64,000 nt of DNA, taken from the NCBI GenBank assembly GCA_033391075.1, contig JAWPMV010000001.1, forward strand, positions 6,138,001 to 6,202,000. Reading direction: 5' to 3'. Below the pieces are notes generated by a model. That model was given only the letters and a program-made list of their open reading frames with translations. It had not been told where the DNA came from and made no database searches. Position numbers and translations under genes: made by a program. Positions 44,627 through 55,412 of the stretch are shown here, in pieces (within the stretch, counting starts at the first letter, position 1; every line of letters begins with the position of its first letter). The stretch comes from Bacteroidia bacterium. GTDB taxonomy: Bacteria > Bacteroidota > Bacteroidia > J057.

Positions 44627-45562
44627 ATGACCGAAAAACATATCTACGAGATTTCTCAATTAGTATTTAAGCAAAGTCCCTCCAGAATCATCCGTCAAAC
44701 CATAGGCAGATGCAATGAAGTTTTTGAATTGGTTTTCGATTCAGAAAGCTATATCCTGAGGGTACATGAACTGAAAGTCATCCTCTATGGGACCCACAAA
44801 TCACTACCAATTTTCAAAGACTTAGGAATAAGAACCCCGGAAATCGTTGCCGAGGATTATTCCAAAAGTAACTTCCCTTTCTGCTACCAAATCCTGACCA
44901 AATTAGAAGGTAAAGATTTGGGCGTAGTCATTGATTCCCTGAGCCCAACAGAGCTTAGGGGAATAGCCGCTGAGGTATCCAATATCTTTGACAAGTTTAA
45001 ATCTCTTCCTCCCAAAGAAGATTTCGGCAGTGTTTTCGGAACCCGAGAAGACAGCATTCCCAATATGTATGAAGTGGTGATGCAGAAGAAAGAAGGAGCG
45101 CTGAAAAATAGTGCTTCCTCTCAGGTACTGAATAAAGACGTTCAACGTATCCTGCATGAATTGATTGATACTTACAGGGATTATTTTCATCAAGTTCAAC
45201 CCATCCTCTACTATGATGACATCAATGCAAAAAATGTGATGATCCATGAGGGAAAATTCTCAGGATTGGTGGACCTGGATTTTATGATGAAAGGAGATTA
45301 TCTGGAGGCCATTGGATGCATGATGGCTTGCTGGTACGGGGAAGACTATGGAGAAATTTATCTATCCGAGATCTTCAAACAGCAAAATCTAAACGACCTG
45401 CAGCAAAATATCGTTCGCCTGTATGCCATCCTTAATTTGGCCAGCTGGACCTCAGAAGCAGGAGTCAAAACCAATAGCAATACCACAGCTGAGATCAATT
45501 GGGAGAGGGTACGAAAGTCAAATGAACGTATCATGAGCATCTATGCGAGTATGAAGAAGTAG
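44627..45562 (+). CDS. Aminoglycoside phosphotransferase (APH)-fold kinase
   Basis: The product of 311 aa has the APH/choline-kinase catalytic loop YYDDINAKNVMI, with Asp and Asn in place although the usual leading His is Tyr, followed by the metal motif LVDLDFM. The N-terminal lobe includes FDSESYILRVHE (candidate ATP-binding lysine/arginine strand). It probably phosphorylates a small molecule; antibiotic resistance cannot be assumed. It is transcribed in the same direction as the cytochrome/rhodanese gene with a 135-base gap. Confidence 0.8.
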   Translation: MTEKHIYEISQLVFKQSPSRIIRQTIGRCNEVFELVFDSESYILRVHELKVILYGTHKSLPIFKDLGIRTPEIVAEDYSKSNFPFCYQILTKLEGKDLGVVIDSLSPTELRGIAAEVSNIFDKFKSLPPKEDFGSVFGTREDSIPNMYEVVMQKKEGALKNSASSQVLNKDVQRILHELIDTYRDYFHQVQPILYYDDINAKNVMIHEGKFSGLVDLDFMMKGDYLEAIGCMMACWYGEDYGEIYLSEIFKQQNLNDLQQNIVRLYAILNLASWTSEAGVKTNSNTTAEINWERVRKSNERIMSIYASMKK

Positions 45563-45604
45563 GTTTGATATGTTAAAGCTGTTCGGGATATTTTTATAGA
45601 TTAA

Positions 45605-45625
45605 CAGGCAAAGCGAGTTTGCCTG
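45605..45625. other. Short hairpin
   Basis: CAGGCAAA pairs with TTTGCCTG around GCGAG between the APH-like and DUF4440-like genes. There is no T tract, so terminator function is uncertain. Confidence 0.35.
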
Positions 45626-45664
45626 AAAAGATGCATTCAATGATTTTATCTAATTCCTTGTCTT

Positions 45665-46111
45665 ATGAAGAGTTTTCTGTATTCAGTTAGCCTATCCTTT
45701 TTTCTATTTTCTGCATGCAGCACTTCTACAAGCGGAGAAGAGATGGGAAAATGGAAAGCGGAAGTGAAAGCGGCCGAAAAAGCCTTCAATGACATGGCTC
45801 AAACGGAGGGCCTGGCAAAAGCCTTTGCTCATTTCGCAGCAGAGGAAGGTGTCATAAAACGGAGAAATAAAATCATCAAAGGAAAAGTTGATATTGGCCG
45901 ATGGTATGAGGCAGATACAAAGCCCGGCGAAAGTCTAAGCTGGGAACCGACCTATATTGAGGTGAGCAAATCGGGAGATTTAGCCTATACTTATGGAGAC
46001 TTTATTTTTAGTTCGCCTGATAGCCTGGGAAACATTCAAAGCAATACAGGGATTTTTCACACCGTCTGGAAACGACAAAGCGATGGAAGCTGGAAATTTG
46101 TTTGGGATTAA
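45665..46111 (+). CDS. DUF4440/SnoaL-like lipoprotein
   Basis: The product of 148 aa has a lipobox (FSAC, Cys18) and a cone-shaped NTF2-like fold suggested by VKAAEKAFNDMAQTEGLAKA, then GDLAYTYGDFIF and IFHTVWKRQSDGSWKFVWD, which is the typical ending of DUF4440 proteins. These bind small hydrophobic molecules or are enzyme-like; no specific role can be assigned. Confidence 0.75.
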   Translation: MKSFLYSVSLSFFLFSACSTSTSGEEMGKWKAEVKAAEKAFNDMAQTEGLAKAFAHFAAEEGVIKRRNKIIKGKVDIGRWYEADTKPGESLSWEPTYIEVSKSGDLAYTYGDFIFSSPDSLGNIQSNTGIFHTVWKRQSDGSWKFVWD

Positions 46112-46145
46112 ATCATGAGTATAATTATTCTTTTACCCCCGAAGC

Positions 46146-46664
46146 ATGAACATGAATGAAGCCAGCCCCCTTGCTCAATCGATATTTGATGAAAGTGATT
46201 TCTGGGATCTCTCACATCCCCTATGCCCACTTTCTTCTCCTAAGGGCTTAGAAGGATTTAATTTCTTCCTCCAATGGAGAAAAAAATATGAATTAGCACC
46301 TGCACATCTTTCGGTCTATGAATACCTTTCTGATCACGGATATGAATGGGGAAATTTACGAAGTGAAGTATGCACGGATCATCCTTATTTCATTGAACGG
46401 AAATTAGATAGACTCCGTGAAATTGACCAGTTCCTTATAGGTGTTTCATTTGCTCAAATCTATCTTGAGAATAAACTTGACCACGTACAAAAACAAGCTT
46501 GTCTGGCAACGCTGAAAAGACGAATGGATCCTAAAATTCTTGAGAATGAAGAACAGCTTAAAAGCCTATCGGTCTTATATCAAAAATTCGAATCAATAAA
46601 GCTGCTTGGAATTCATACGGATATGGAAAAGACCTATTGGGATGTAAAATATCCTCCCAAATAA
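46146..46664 (+). CDS. Hypothetical soluble protein
   Basis: The product of 172 aa starts MNMNEASPLAQSIFDESDFW and is soluble, rich in aromatic and acidic residues and predicted helical after residue 90. No family is recognised. It lies 32 bases before the next gene, which is also of unknown function, so they may act together. Confidence 0.6.
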   Translation: MNMNEASPLAQSIFDESDFWDLSHPLCPLSSPKGLEGFNFFLQWRKKYELAPAHLSVYEYLSDHGYEWGNLRSEVCTDHPYFIERKLDRLREIDQFLIGVSFAQIYLENKLDHVQKQACLATLKRRMDPKILENEEQLKSLSVLYQKFESIKLLGIHTDMEKTYWDVKYPPK

Positions 46665-46696
46665 AAGCAGTTGCAATTCCGACAATCAATGTCCGC

Positions 46697-47293
46697 ATGC
46701 TCGCAAATAAATACAATAGCCTTTACGAAGCATACCTCTTTGGAAATCGAGAGGGTTCTGGCTACGCTATTTTCGAAACCCATAAGGAGTGGTTCCGAGA
46801 AGAACTACATAGCGGGCGACTAAAGCTTTACCTAAAAGCGCATCTGGAAGAAGTACTTGAAAGCCGGGATGCACGAAAATATGATTACTCAATTCTCCTC
46901 ATTCAGGCAATAGGGATTGAATTAGAGCCGGAAGATGATCATTTCGAATTGCTATTCAAGATCGCGCTTGGATTATTTACGGATCAACCGAATAAAAACA
47001 TGGGCTGGTTGATGTACCAACTCATGGATATCTCTATACATCATGGAGAAGAGATCGAAAAATTGAATCAGGGAAGCCCTTCTTTAGCCTATGAGGTATT
47101 TGCAGAAATAGGGAAACAGAAATACACATCTACACAAAGCGGACCTAATATGTACTTCGCTGCTTACAAAGCCATTTGGCTCTTTCAATATCTAAGGCAG
47201 GAAGAATCCAAAAAGCTGCTGGAAGAAATCTATATGAAACACTTTGATAGTCGAGTGGCTGAGGATGCAATTGAGGAGTATGAAGGGATGTAG
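46697..47293 (+). CDS. Hypothetical helical protein
   Basis: ATG 46697 (MLANKYNSLYEAYLFGNREG) gives 198 aa; a TTG in the same frame at 46637 overlaps the previous gene and looks less likely. The protein is helical and acidic with no signal peptide. No domain is recognised. It is next to another unknown gene of similar size in the same direction. Confidence 0.6.
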   Translation: MLANKYNSLYEAYLFGNREGSGYAIFETHKEWFREELHSGRLKLYLKAHLEEVLESRDARKYDYSILLIQAIGIELEPEDDHFELLFKIALGLFTDQPNKNMGWLMYQLMDISIHHGEEIEKLNQGSPSLAYEVFAEIGKQKYTSTQSGPNMYFAAYKAIWLFQYLRQEESKKLLEEIYMKHFDSRVAEDAIEEYEGM

Positions 47294-47324
47294 CTATAGC
47301 CATAAGTAAAATTTCCCCGTAAGA

Positions 47325-47460
47325 AAATGTATGCCCCAATTGGCGCGCTGGAGATAAAATCCCGATAATCGGGACGTGAGGATGGATAAGAGCGAGGGTC
47401 TTGCTTGGGTCGTTTCGATTTTGCGCCACTTTTCTAAAAAGGGGCAAAAGAATCCACCTT
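47325..47460. repeat. Dispersed hairpin element, copy upstream of 47487
   Basis: The core hairpin GCCACTTTT-CTA-AAAAGGGGC is at 47425-47445. It is preceded by GGATGGATA...GAGCGAGGG and TTTTGCG, which also precede the copy at 60951. It ends 41 bases before the next start codon. Confidence 0.65.
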
Positions 47461-47486
47461 AATACTCAAAAAATACATCTACACTC

Positions 47487-48020
47487 ATGAATCGACTCTA
47501 CTTATTCCTCTTAATCCTCCTTTTCTCCTGCCAAGCTCAAATTCCCACTCAGGCAGGCTGGCAAAAGGTCTTTCAAAACGATGCGGAAGGAAATGCAGTT
47601 TTCGGCAATAAAGCCCAACTCATGGATGCCGTACGACTCGGTTATCCTATACGCATAGGCTGGGGAAGCAATCGCATCGAACATGTAGCTGATGCAGACT
47701 TCCTGACCATATTCGAAGGCGAAGAAGTCTTTGCCCAAATCAGAAGTATCATCGGACAAGCTCCCCGCATAGATGGAGACTCTCTCAAAGTCCGATTTCG
47801 TAGCCAAAATCACTGGACCAAAATAGCGGGAACCAATGGGTATTCGACGGGCATGATGACGGATTACTTCAAGGATAGCCTGGTAGGTGGGGGAATAGAC
47901 AGATATACGGCCACCACCTGGTATGTGCTTTACCCTGCCCATAAAAAGGATATAGAAGCTCGACCTTTGTGGAGAAAAGAATCTCCGAATTGGGAAAAAT
48001 GGGAAAAAACTGCTAACTAA
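47487..48020 (+). CDS. Lipoprotein of unknown function
   Basis: The product of 177 aa has a lipobox (LLILLFSC, Cys15). The mature part carries AVRLGYPIRIGWGSNRIEHV and VRFRSQNHWTKIAGTNGYST, beta-rich and well formed, but of no family I can name. The gene is preceded by the dispersed hairpin element and followed after 40 bases by another lipoprotein gene. Confidence 0.7.
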   Translation: MNRLYLFLLILLFSCQAQIPTQAGWQKVFQNDAEGNAVFGNKAQLMDAVRLGYPIRIGWGSNRIEHVADADFLTIFEGEEVFAQIRSIIGQAPRIDGDSLKVRFRSQNHWTKIAGTNGYSTGMMTDYFKDSLVGGGIDRYTATTWYVLYPAHKKDIEARPLWRKESPNWEKWEKTAN

Positions 48021-48060
48021 TCATCCCTCCCTAATTTGTATAACACACAATCAGCCTAAG

Positions 48061-48696
48061 ATGAAAAAAATCCCTTTTTTCCTTGGCATGATCCTGCTAT
48101 TGGGAGCCTGCCAAACGCCAACTTCTTCCAGAGAAAAGAAAGCTTCAAGCGAAAGTATTACTCCGGCAGTCAAGACTGCTTTTGACAAACAGCTGGAATT
48201 GCAGGGTTCGGAATTGCTCTATGCCTATTATTGTTTGGGTAATGAAGCAGATATAGCAGCCATCAGCCAAAAGCTGGGCTATACCATGATGGGAGATATC
48301 CTTTACATGCTGCGCCATGACTTTAATCCGGAAGAATATGCGACCCTCAAATCAGAAATCGCTGCACAAGTCGATGCCATGAGCGAAGAGGAAAGAAAAG
48401 CACGTTCTCAGGAAGCAGCTCTCTTCTTAAAAGTCATGCATACCATCAATGGAGAAACTTGTGGAATTGATGGAGAGACCTATTCCGAAATCCTCTACGA
48501 AATTCCAGAAACGCAGGCCATCATAGACAAATACATTGATCCCCAAATGGGGCAAAGCACCTCCAGCCTTGCATCTGGACAGGCACAGGAAATTGACGTG
48601 GAAAGCTGGGTCTTCATTACAAGAGCTGAGAAAAGCCTGAGATTAAGGATTATGTCGGACTTTTTGGAGAAATGTTCGCGACTCTCAGAATTATAA
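48061..48696 (+). CDS. Lipoprotein of unknown function
   Basis: The product of 211 aa has a lipobox (LLLGAC, Cys16) followed by a Thr/Ser-rich linker and an all-helical domain with ELLYAYYCLGNEADIAAISQ and an isolated Cys in GETCGIDGETYSEI. No family is recognised. It probably belongs to the same small transcript as the preceding lipoprotein. Confidence 0.65.
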   Translation: MKKIPFFLGMILLLGACQTPTSSREKKASSESITPAVKTAFDKQLELQGSELLYAYYCLGNEADIAAISQKLGYTMMGDILYMLRHDFNPEEYATLKSEIAAQVDAMSEEERKARSQEAALFLKVMHTINGETCGIDGETYSEILYEIPETQAIIDKYIDPQMGQSTSSLASGQAQEIDVESWVFITRAEKSLRLRIMSDFLEKCSRLSEL

Positions 48697-48809
48697 GCCG
48701 CATATAAAATAATGCTCCTCATTTTAAGGGAAAATCCTAATAAGCTTGCTTGTTGGGTATAGGAAGATTTTAGTAATATTGATTCCTGAAAATCACAATT
48801 ATCCATCCC

Positions 48810-49283
48810 ATGAGTACGACAAATCCCATTGCCAAAAGATTTAGAGAAGTCATCTTTGACGGTAAATTTGTAGCCTATACCAATTATAAAGACCAACTTT
48901 CGCAAGTAAAACTGGCAGAAGCCACCAAAAAAATCGGACCGCTCAATACCATCGCGGCCCTGACCTACCACATCAATTATTATGTCGCAGGTGTATTGAA
49001 TGTATTTGAAGGAGGCGAACTGGAAATCCGGGACAAATTCAGCTATGACCTGCCTCCGCTTGAGTCGGAAGAGGATTGGGATACGCTAAAAAACGAGCTT
49101 TTCAGCAATGGCGAGAAGTTTGCAGCTCATCTGGATGGCTTCTCTGAGGAAAAATTCAAGGGCGCTTTCGTAGTCGAAAAATACGGCACCTACCGCAGAA
49201 ATATGGATGGGATGATTGAGCATTGCTATTACCACCTGGGGCAGATATCGATTATCAGGAAGATGATTGCAGAAGGGATGTAG
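48810..49283 (+). CDS. DinB/DUF1572-like protein
   Basis: The product of 157 aa has a four-helix layout with three metal-ligand candidates: His in ALTYHINYYVAG and the His pair in IEHCYYHLGQISIIR. This His arrangement is typical of DinB-superfamily proteins, which bind a divalent metal and often carry out thiol-dependent reactions. Its specific role is unknown. Confidence 0.8.
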   Translation: MSTTNPIAKRFREVIFDGKFVAYTNYKDQLSQVKLAEATKKIGPLNTIAALTYHINYYVAGVLNVFEGGELEIRDKFSYDLPPLESEEDWDTLKNELFSNGEKFAAHLDGFSEEKFKGAFVVEKYGTYRRNMDGMIEHCYYHLGQISIIRKMIAEGM

Positions 49284-49480
49284 GGGACAATCAGGATAAG
49301 CTTTCTGGAGTTTTTCCTTTAAATCAAAGAAAGCTCAGGGCAATTCACGAATTATCACCCAAGCGGCGGTGGCCCTCAAAATTCGGTGGGCGGGGAGGAC
49401 TTGCGAGATGGATTTAGAAACGAATAGTTCACGAATACCTTTAAAAGCTGTATTCCATTCGTAATTTTTACGGTTTTTGC

Positions 49481-49505
49481 GCCAATTTTTACGGAAAAAA
49501 GTGGC
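49481..49505. repeat. Degenerate copy of the short hairpin element
   Basis: GCCAATTTTT-ACGG-AAAAAAGTGGC resembles the GCCACTTTT-CTA-AAAAGTGGC element but has unpaired positions. It lies at the 3' end of the winged-helix gene (minus strand) and may work as its terminator. Confidence 0.35.
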
Positions 49506-50425
49506 TAAACCCTTAGGACTAACTTATATCCAATCCCTCTCACATTCACAATCTTCACCGTCGAATCCGCTTCCAGCTTTTTGCGCAATTTAGAGATGAA
49601 TACATCCAGGGTACGACCGATATAGTCGCCTTCATCTCCCCAGACTTTATTCAGCATTTCTTCGCGCTTCAGGGTTTCATTGGCAGAAGAATATAGCAAG
49701 CTCAGCAAATCAGCCTCTTTGCTTGTCAATTCCTGCACTTGCCCTCCCAGAGAAAGCTCCATCGTCCTTTTGTCAAAACGATATTTCCCCAATGAAATAA
49801 GGTGAGGATTATCTGTCTCTTCGGATTCCGGGGCTTTCTTGCGGAAATACAGAAAGCCAATTACGATTAAACTCAGGAAGACGATGAGAGAAATGGTGGT
49901 TACATCCTTCCCGCCACGAAAACCGCTGGCATTTTCCAGGGAAGAATCCGTGAGGGAATTACTATTTTTTTGGGTCAAAGATTCCTCAGGATCCAAAATG
50001 GTAAGTAGCACACTATAGCAATCGAGAGGTTGGCCACGACCCCTACAGGGAATGATATCCTGATAGCCCAAATTTCGGATTACATAACTATAAACGATCT
50101 CTTCGGACTCACACTGTTCAACTTCAACGATATAGGCCTTTACCAACTTGCTTTCCTTTATTACCTCATCTACTGTTGCGGAAAGTTCTTCTGGTGAAAA
50201 TGAAAATTCTGTTTCAAAGCTGATCCGATATCTGTCGTCCACTCTCTTTATCGGTAAAACCCGCGAGCTACTATCTCCCGATAGCCTTAAAATTTCATCC
50301 CCGATCATACGCATTACTACCTGCATCTCACGGTTGACCTTCTCATCCTGTGCATGACTTTTATGGGCCATAGAGAATATCGCCAGGAAGGCAAGGGAAA
50401 TGCATGTAAGTTGTCTGCAAAGCAT
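49505..50425 (-). CDS. Membrane-spanning winged-helix transcription regulator
   Basis: The product of 306 aa has an N-terminal signal peptide (residues 1-25, ending HKSHAQ), a periplasmic domain (26-174) with a candidate disulfide Cys127-Cys136, one transmembrane helix (175-194, TISLIVFLSLIVIGFLYF) and a cytoplasmic OmpR/PhoB-type winged helix (208-306: LTSKEADLLSLLYSSANETL and TLDVFISKLRKKLEADS then NVRGIGYKL). This is the reverse order of ToxR/CadC, which have the DNA-binding domain at the N-terminus. It should sense a periplasmic signal and bind DNA directly. The divergent neighbour (50573) is a TonB-like protein and a likely target. Confidence 0.85.
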   Translation of the reverse strand: MLCRQLTCISLAFLAIFSMAHKSHAQDEKVNREMQVVMRMIGDEILRLSGDSSSRVLPIKRVDDRYRISFETEFSFSPEELSATVDEVIKESKLVKAYIVEVEQCESEEIVYSYVIRNLGYQDIIPCRGRGQPLDCYSVLLTILDPEESLTQKNSNSLTDSSLENASGFRGGKDVTTISLIVFLSLIVIGFLYFRKKAPESEETDNPHLISLGKYRFDKRTMELSLGGQVQELTSKEADLLSLLYSSANETLKREEMLNKVWGDEGDYIGRTLDVFISKLRKKLEADSTVKIVNVRGIGYKLVLRV

Positions 50426-50572
50426 AATACAAATCTACCTGATTCAAGAGGGATAAGAAATCTTTTTACAGTGATTTTACATTAATTTACACGCTTTTTA
50501 GCTCAAATAGAAGACATGAAAGCTAGCTTTGTTAAAAAGAATTCCGAACTTATCTCTTAAGAACAGAAATTC

Positions 50573-51271
50573 ATGAGACATTTTTTCAGCATAATCGCTT
50601 GCATTTTCCTCCCCCTGGCCTTGCTATCTCAAAACCTCGGCTATGAGGTTCAATCGACCTACAAAAAAGCAGTCAAAGAAGAACAACTGCATGGGGCCAG
50701 AACTATGCTTGACATCAATCCCGGCTATCCTCAAAATTGGATTAAAGAAACTGATTATATTTCCTCCGAGCTGGTTTTAAATGATCAGGGGAAAGTCATC
50801 AAAGCTTTGGGAAACAATGATATCCTCAATTCTGAGCAACAATCTGTGCTCAAGATGGCTGAAATCGGTTCCAATATTGATGTTGCAATCAAGTACTACT
50901 CAGAAAATGTGGTTACCAAAGAGCGCGTAGTAAATACCATGAGTTTTCGGCTGAGTCTGATCCCGGAAATTGAAGCTTCATATCCCGGCGGCTATGATGA
51001 ACTAAAAGCCTACCTCAAAAAACAGGTAATAGATGTGATAGGAGAGGAAAAGGGGAAGAAAATTGATCTTGCGAAAGTAAAATTTGCGATCAACACCCAT
51101 GGTAAAGCTTGTGATGCCCGTATTAGTGAAAGTTCGGGAAGTCAGGAAATCGATCGTCTTTTACTGGAATCTGTAGCAAGAATGCCTGCATGGAAACCTG
51201 CTCAGGATGTAAATGGAAAAAAGATCAAACAGGAATTTGAGTTTATCATGGGCATGAAAGCGGGTTGTTAA
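50573..51271 (+). CDS. TonB C-terminal-domain secreted protein
   Basis: The product of 232 aa has a signal peptide (IIACIFLPLALLSQ). Residues about 130-228 show the TonB C-terminal fold: ASYPGGYDELKAYLKKQV, VKFAINTHGKACDARISESS and ARMPAWKPAQDVNGKKIKQE. It lacks the N-terminal membrane anchor and Pro-rich spacer of true TonB, so it is probably a periplasmic TonB-domain protein. It is divergent from the winged-helix regulator, with a 147-base shared promoter region, and ends at a strong terminator. Confidence 0.82.
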   Translation: MRHFFSIIACIFLPLALLSQNLGYEVQSTYKKAVKEEQLHGARTMLDINPGYPQNWIKETDYISSELVLNDQGKVIKALGNNDILNSEQQSVLKMAEIGSNIDVAIKYYSENVVTKERVVNTMSFRLSLIPEIEASYPGGYDELKAYLKKQVIDVIGEEKGKKIDLAKVKFAINTHGKACDARISESSGSQEIDRLLLESVARMPAWKPAQDVNGKKIKQEFEFIMGMKAGC

Positions 51272-51297
51272 AAACTTATTGAAAGTACACTTTGAAT

Positions 51298-51330
51298 AAA
51301 AAATCCCCATCCAAGGATGGGGGTTTTTTA
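51298..51330 (+). terminator. Rho-independent terminator of the TonB-like gene
   Basis: AATCCCCATCC pairs with GGATGGGGGTT around AA and is followed by TTTTT. It lies 27 bases after the stop codon at 51271. Confidence 0.9.
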
Positions 51331-51349
51331 TTAGAAAGATATCTCAAAC

Positions 51350-51380
51350 AAAAAAAGGTGGTCCTGAAAGAACCACCTTC
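51350..51380 (-). terminator. Rho-independent terminator of katG
   Basis: On the minus strand AAGGTGGT pairs with ACCACCTT around a 9-base loop and is followed by TTTTTG. It lies about 35 bases past the katG stop codon. Confidence 0.85.
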
Positions 51381-51414
51381 TTTGTATGAACTGATTTACC
51401 TTAAGGTAAAAGAT

Positions 51415-53598
<2,184 letters not shown>

Positions 53599-53836
53599 TT
53601 ATTAATTTCTGATTTCTTGGGATAAATATTGTTCGAAAGAATTGAGGATATCAAAAACTCAAAGGCTTCAACTAGCTATTATTCTGGTTTTGAAACCTTA
53701 GAAATAGGCTTCAGTACACCTATGGGAGTGAAGAGCTTTTCGAGGAATCCATCTTTGCCAGTTTGTTTCTCAAAAATTTTCTTATCAAATATAGAATCAA
53801 TCACTCATAGTTTCCATCGATTCTTTCTATAAGAAA

Positions 53837-53851
53837 ATAGATATTATCTAT
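53837..53851. promoter_or_regulatory. katG: Candidate OxyR-type dyad between katG and the GNAT gene
   Basis: ATAGATATTATCTAT fits the OxyR half-site ATAGnTnnnAnCTAT at every position. A second, incomplete half-site ATAGATAGTTATATA begins 20 bases downstream rather than the usual 7. It lies about 250 bases upstream of katG and 110 upstream of the GNAT gene, so the regulated gene is uncertain. Confidence 0.35.
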
Positions 53852-53892
53852 AATCATCCTCTACGTATCGTATAGATAGTTATATAAAATTC

Positions 53893-53909
53893 GACATATT
53901 CTATATGTC
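53893..53909. promoter_or_regulatory. Palindromic site upstream of the GNAT gene
   Basis: GACATAT-TCT-ATATGTC is a perfect 7-3-7 dyad 53 bases before the GNAT start codon, so it could be an operator. The binding protein is unknown. Confidence 0.35.
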
Positions 53910-53961
53910 TCAAAAAATTTAACAACAGAGGCAGAACTACCTCTAAAAAGCCTACTAATCC

Positions 53962-54780
53962 ATGCCCAAACAGATAGATTTTTTTCGTGCCAGTGGAGAT
54001 CAGGACATTGACTCACTCAAAAAAGCCTGGCTACAGACCCTGTCTCGTCCACAAGATGGTATGTGGGAGGCTTTTCGGGATATGGCGATACTTTGGGGAA
54101 TCAAGGAAGAAGATAAATTGATCGGTTATGCATGTATGAATGCAGACCATCAATTGATTCAGTTTTACATTTCTCCTGAACACCTGGACCAGGGTCCTTC
54201 CATTTTACAGTCCTTCCTTCGGGAACTTATGATCAAAACAGCTATTGTAGGGACCAATAATCCGGTATTCTTATCTCTGGCTACTCCCTTTATCCAGGAG
54301 ATCAAGCCGCATAGCTATCTCTATGAAAAATTCCTGGAGGTAGAAATGGGAGAAAGAGAGGCAGAATTCAGGATCTGTCACTCAGAGGATCTGGAAGCTA
54401 TAGTAAGATATTGTCATCTAGCAACTGGAGGACCTGAAGCATGGCTGGAGGGATATATTGGAAATCTGATAGAAAAAGGAGAGATTTTCATGCTCAGAAA
54501 TGAGGAGGAGATCATCGGAACTTGTGAAGTAAGAAAAAGTATTTCTGCCCCGGATTATGTAGACATAGGCATGATCGTTTCCCCCAATCACCGGAAGAAG
54601 GGCTATGGGAGTTTTTTATTAAATCGCGCAAAGGAGATTGCTATAAGTTGGGGGAAGGAACCTATTTGTTCGACCACCATCGACAATTTGGGTTCTCAAA
54701 AAGCAATCAGGAATTGCGGATTTAGAAGTATGCATCAGTTATTGGAGGTACATTTTGACAATCACAAACTGCAGCAATGA
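53962..54780 (+). CDS. GNAT-family acetyltransferase with tandem domains
   Basis: The product of 272 aa has an N-terminal degenerate GNAT-like half (LIGYACMNADHQLIQFYISP) and a C-terminal intact one with the acetyl-CoA pyrophosphate loop HRKKGYGSFLLNRA and DNLGSQKAIRNCGF. It should transfer an acetyl group to an amine; the substrate is unknown. The next gene starts inside its stop codon (ATGA overlap), so the two are translationally coupled. Confidence 0.85.
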   Translation: MPKQIDFFRASGDQDIDSLKKAWLQTLSRPQDGMWEAFRDMAILWGIKEEDKLIGYACMNADHQLIQFYISPEHLDQGPSILQSFLRELMIKTAIVGTNNPVFLSLATPFIQEIKPHSYLYEKFLEVEMGEREAEFRICHSEDLEAIVRYCHLATGGPEAWLEGYIGNLIEKGEIFMLRNEEEIIGTCEVRKSISAPDYVDIGMIVSPNHRKKGYGSFLLNRAKEIAISWGKEPICSTTIDNLGSQKAIRNCGFRSMHQLLEVHFDNHKLQQ

Positions 54781-55361
54781 ACAAAGGTATCCTGATACAG
54801 CTGATTTTTTGCCTACTTTTTCTGCCACTTCTTCCTGCTCAGTCCGAGGAAGAGTTTGAGCATCCGGAATGGGAATTTCAGGAGATCACGCAGAAGCAAT
54901 ATGAAGCATTTCAAAAAATCTATTTCTCCCAAATCCGTCAAATCCATCCTTTCAAGGAATTAGGACTTATTCTGGACCATAGCTGTGATGAAATTTGTGA
55001 ATCCTTTTTAAAAGATGAAACAGAAAAGGATAGTATGTATTTGCCCTCAAATTATGATGCAGGTATCATAGGGATTGCGCATGCTGTTTCCGGAAACAGT
55101 TTTCTTATTTACTCTGCCTATGATGGACCCGATTATGAGGAATACTATGACTTTCGTTCTGAAGTTATTGCTTATAAAATTTCCTCTGAGAAAGGACTCG
55201 CAGCCATAATACCCTGGTTCAGTTGGACTACAAGGGATTGGTCCATTGAAGAACTCATCTGGATAGATGATACTCAGATTGCACTAAAAATTTACGAAGA
55301 AGGTCGATGGGGAGATGGCAGTGAGCTGGATTTTAAATATCTCAAAACCCAGATTAATTGA
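54777..55361 (+). CDS. Secreted protein of unknown function
   Basis: The product of 194 aa has a signal peptide (LIFCLLFLPLLPAQ) and an acidic mature part with one Cys pair (DHSCDEICESF) and YDAGIIGIAHAVSGNSFLIY. No family is recognised. It is translationally coupled to the GNAT gene. Confidence 0.6.
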   Translation: MNKGILIQLIFCLLFLPLLPAQSEEEFEHPEWEFQEITQKQYEAFQKIYFSQIRQIHPFKELGLILDHSCDEICESFLKDETEKDSMYLPSNYDAGIIGIAHAVSGNSFLIYSAYDGPDYEEYYDFRSEVIAYKISSEKGLAAIIPWFSWTTRDWSIEELIWIDDTQIALKIYEEGRWGDGSELDFKYLKTQIN

Positions 55362-55412
55362 TATTTTCGTATCTCTACAGCTAGAGAAAAACACAACTAC
55401 ACACATTACATC

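Noticed and set aside
44627-45562. Aminoglycoside resistance gene
   Set aside because: Only the general APH fold is evident; the catalytic-loop His is Tyr and there is no mobile-element context.
53629-53832. 67-codon frame between katG and the GNAT gene
   Set aside because: It lies in AT-rich regulatory DNA, with no start signal and no protein-like conservation visible.
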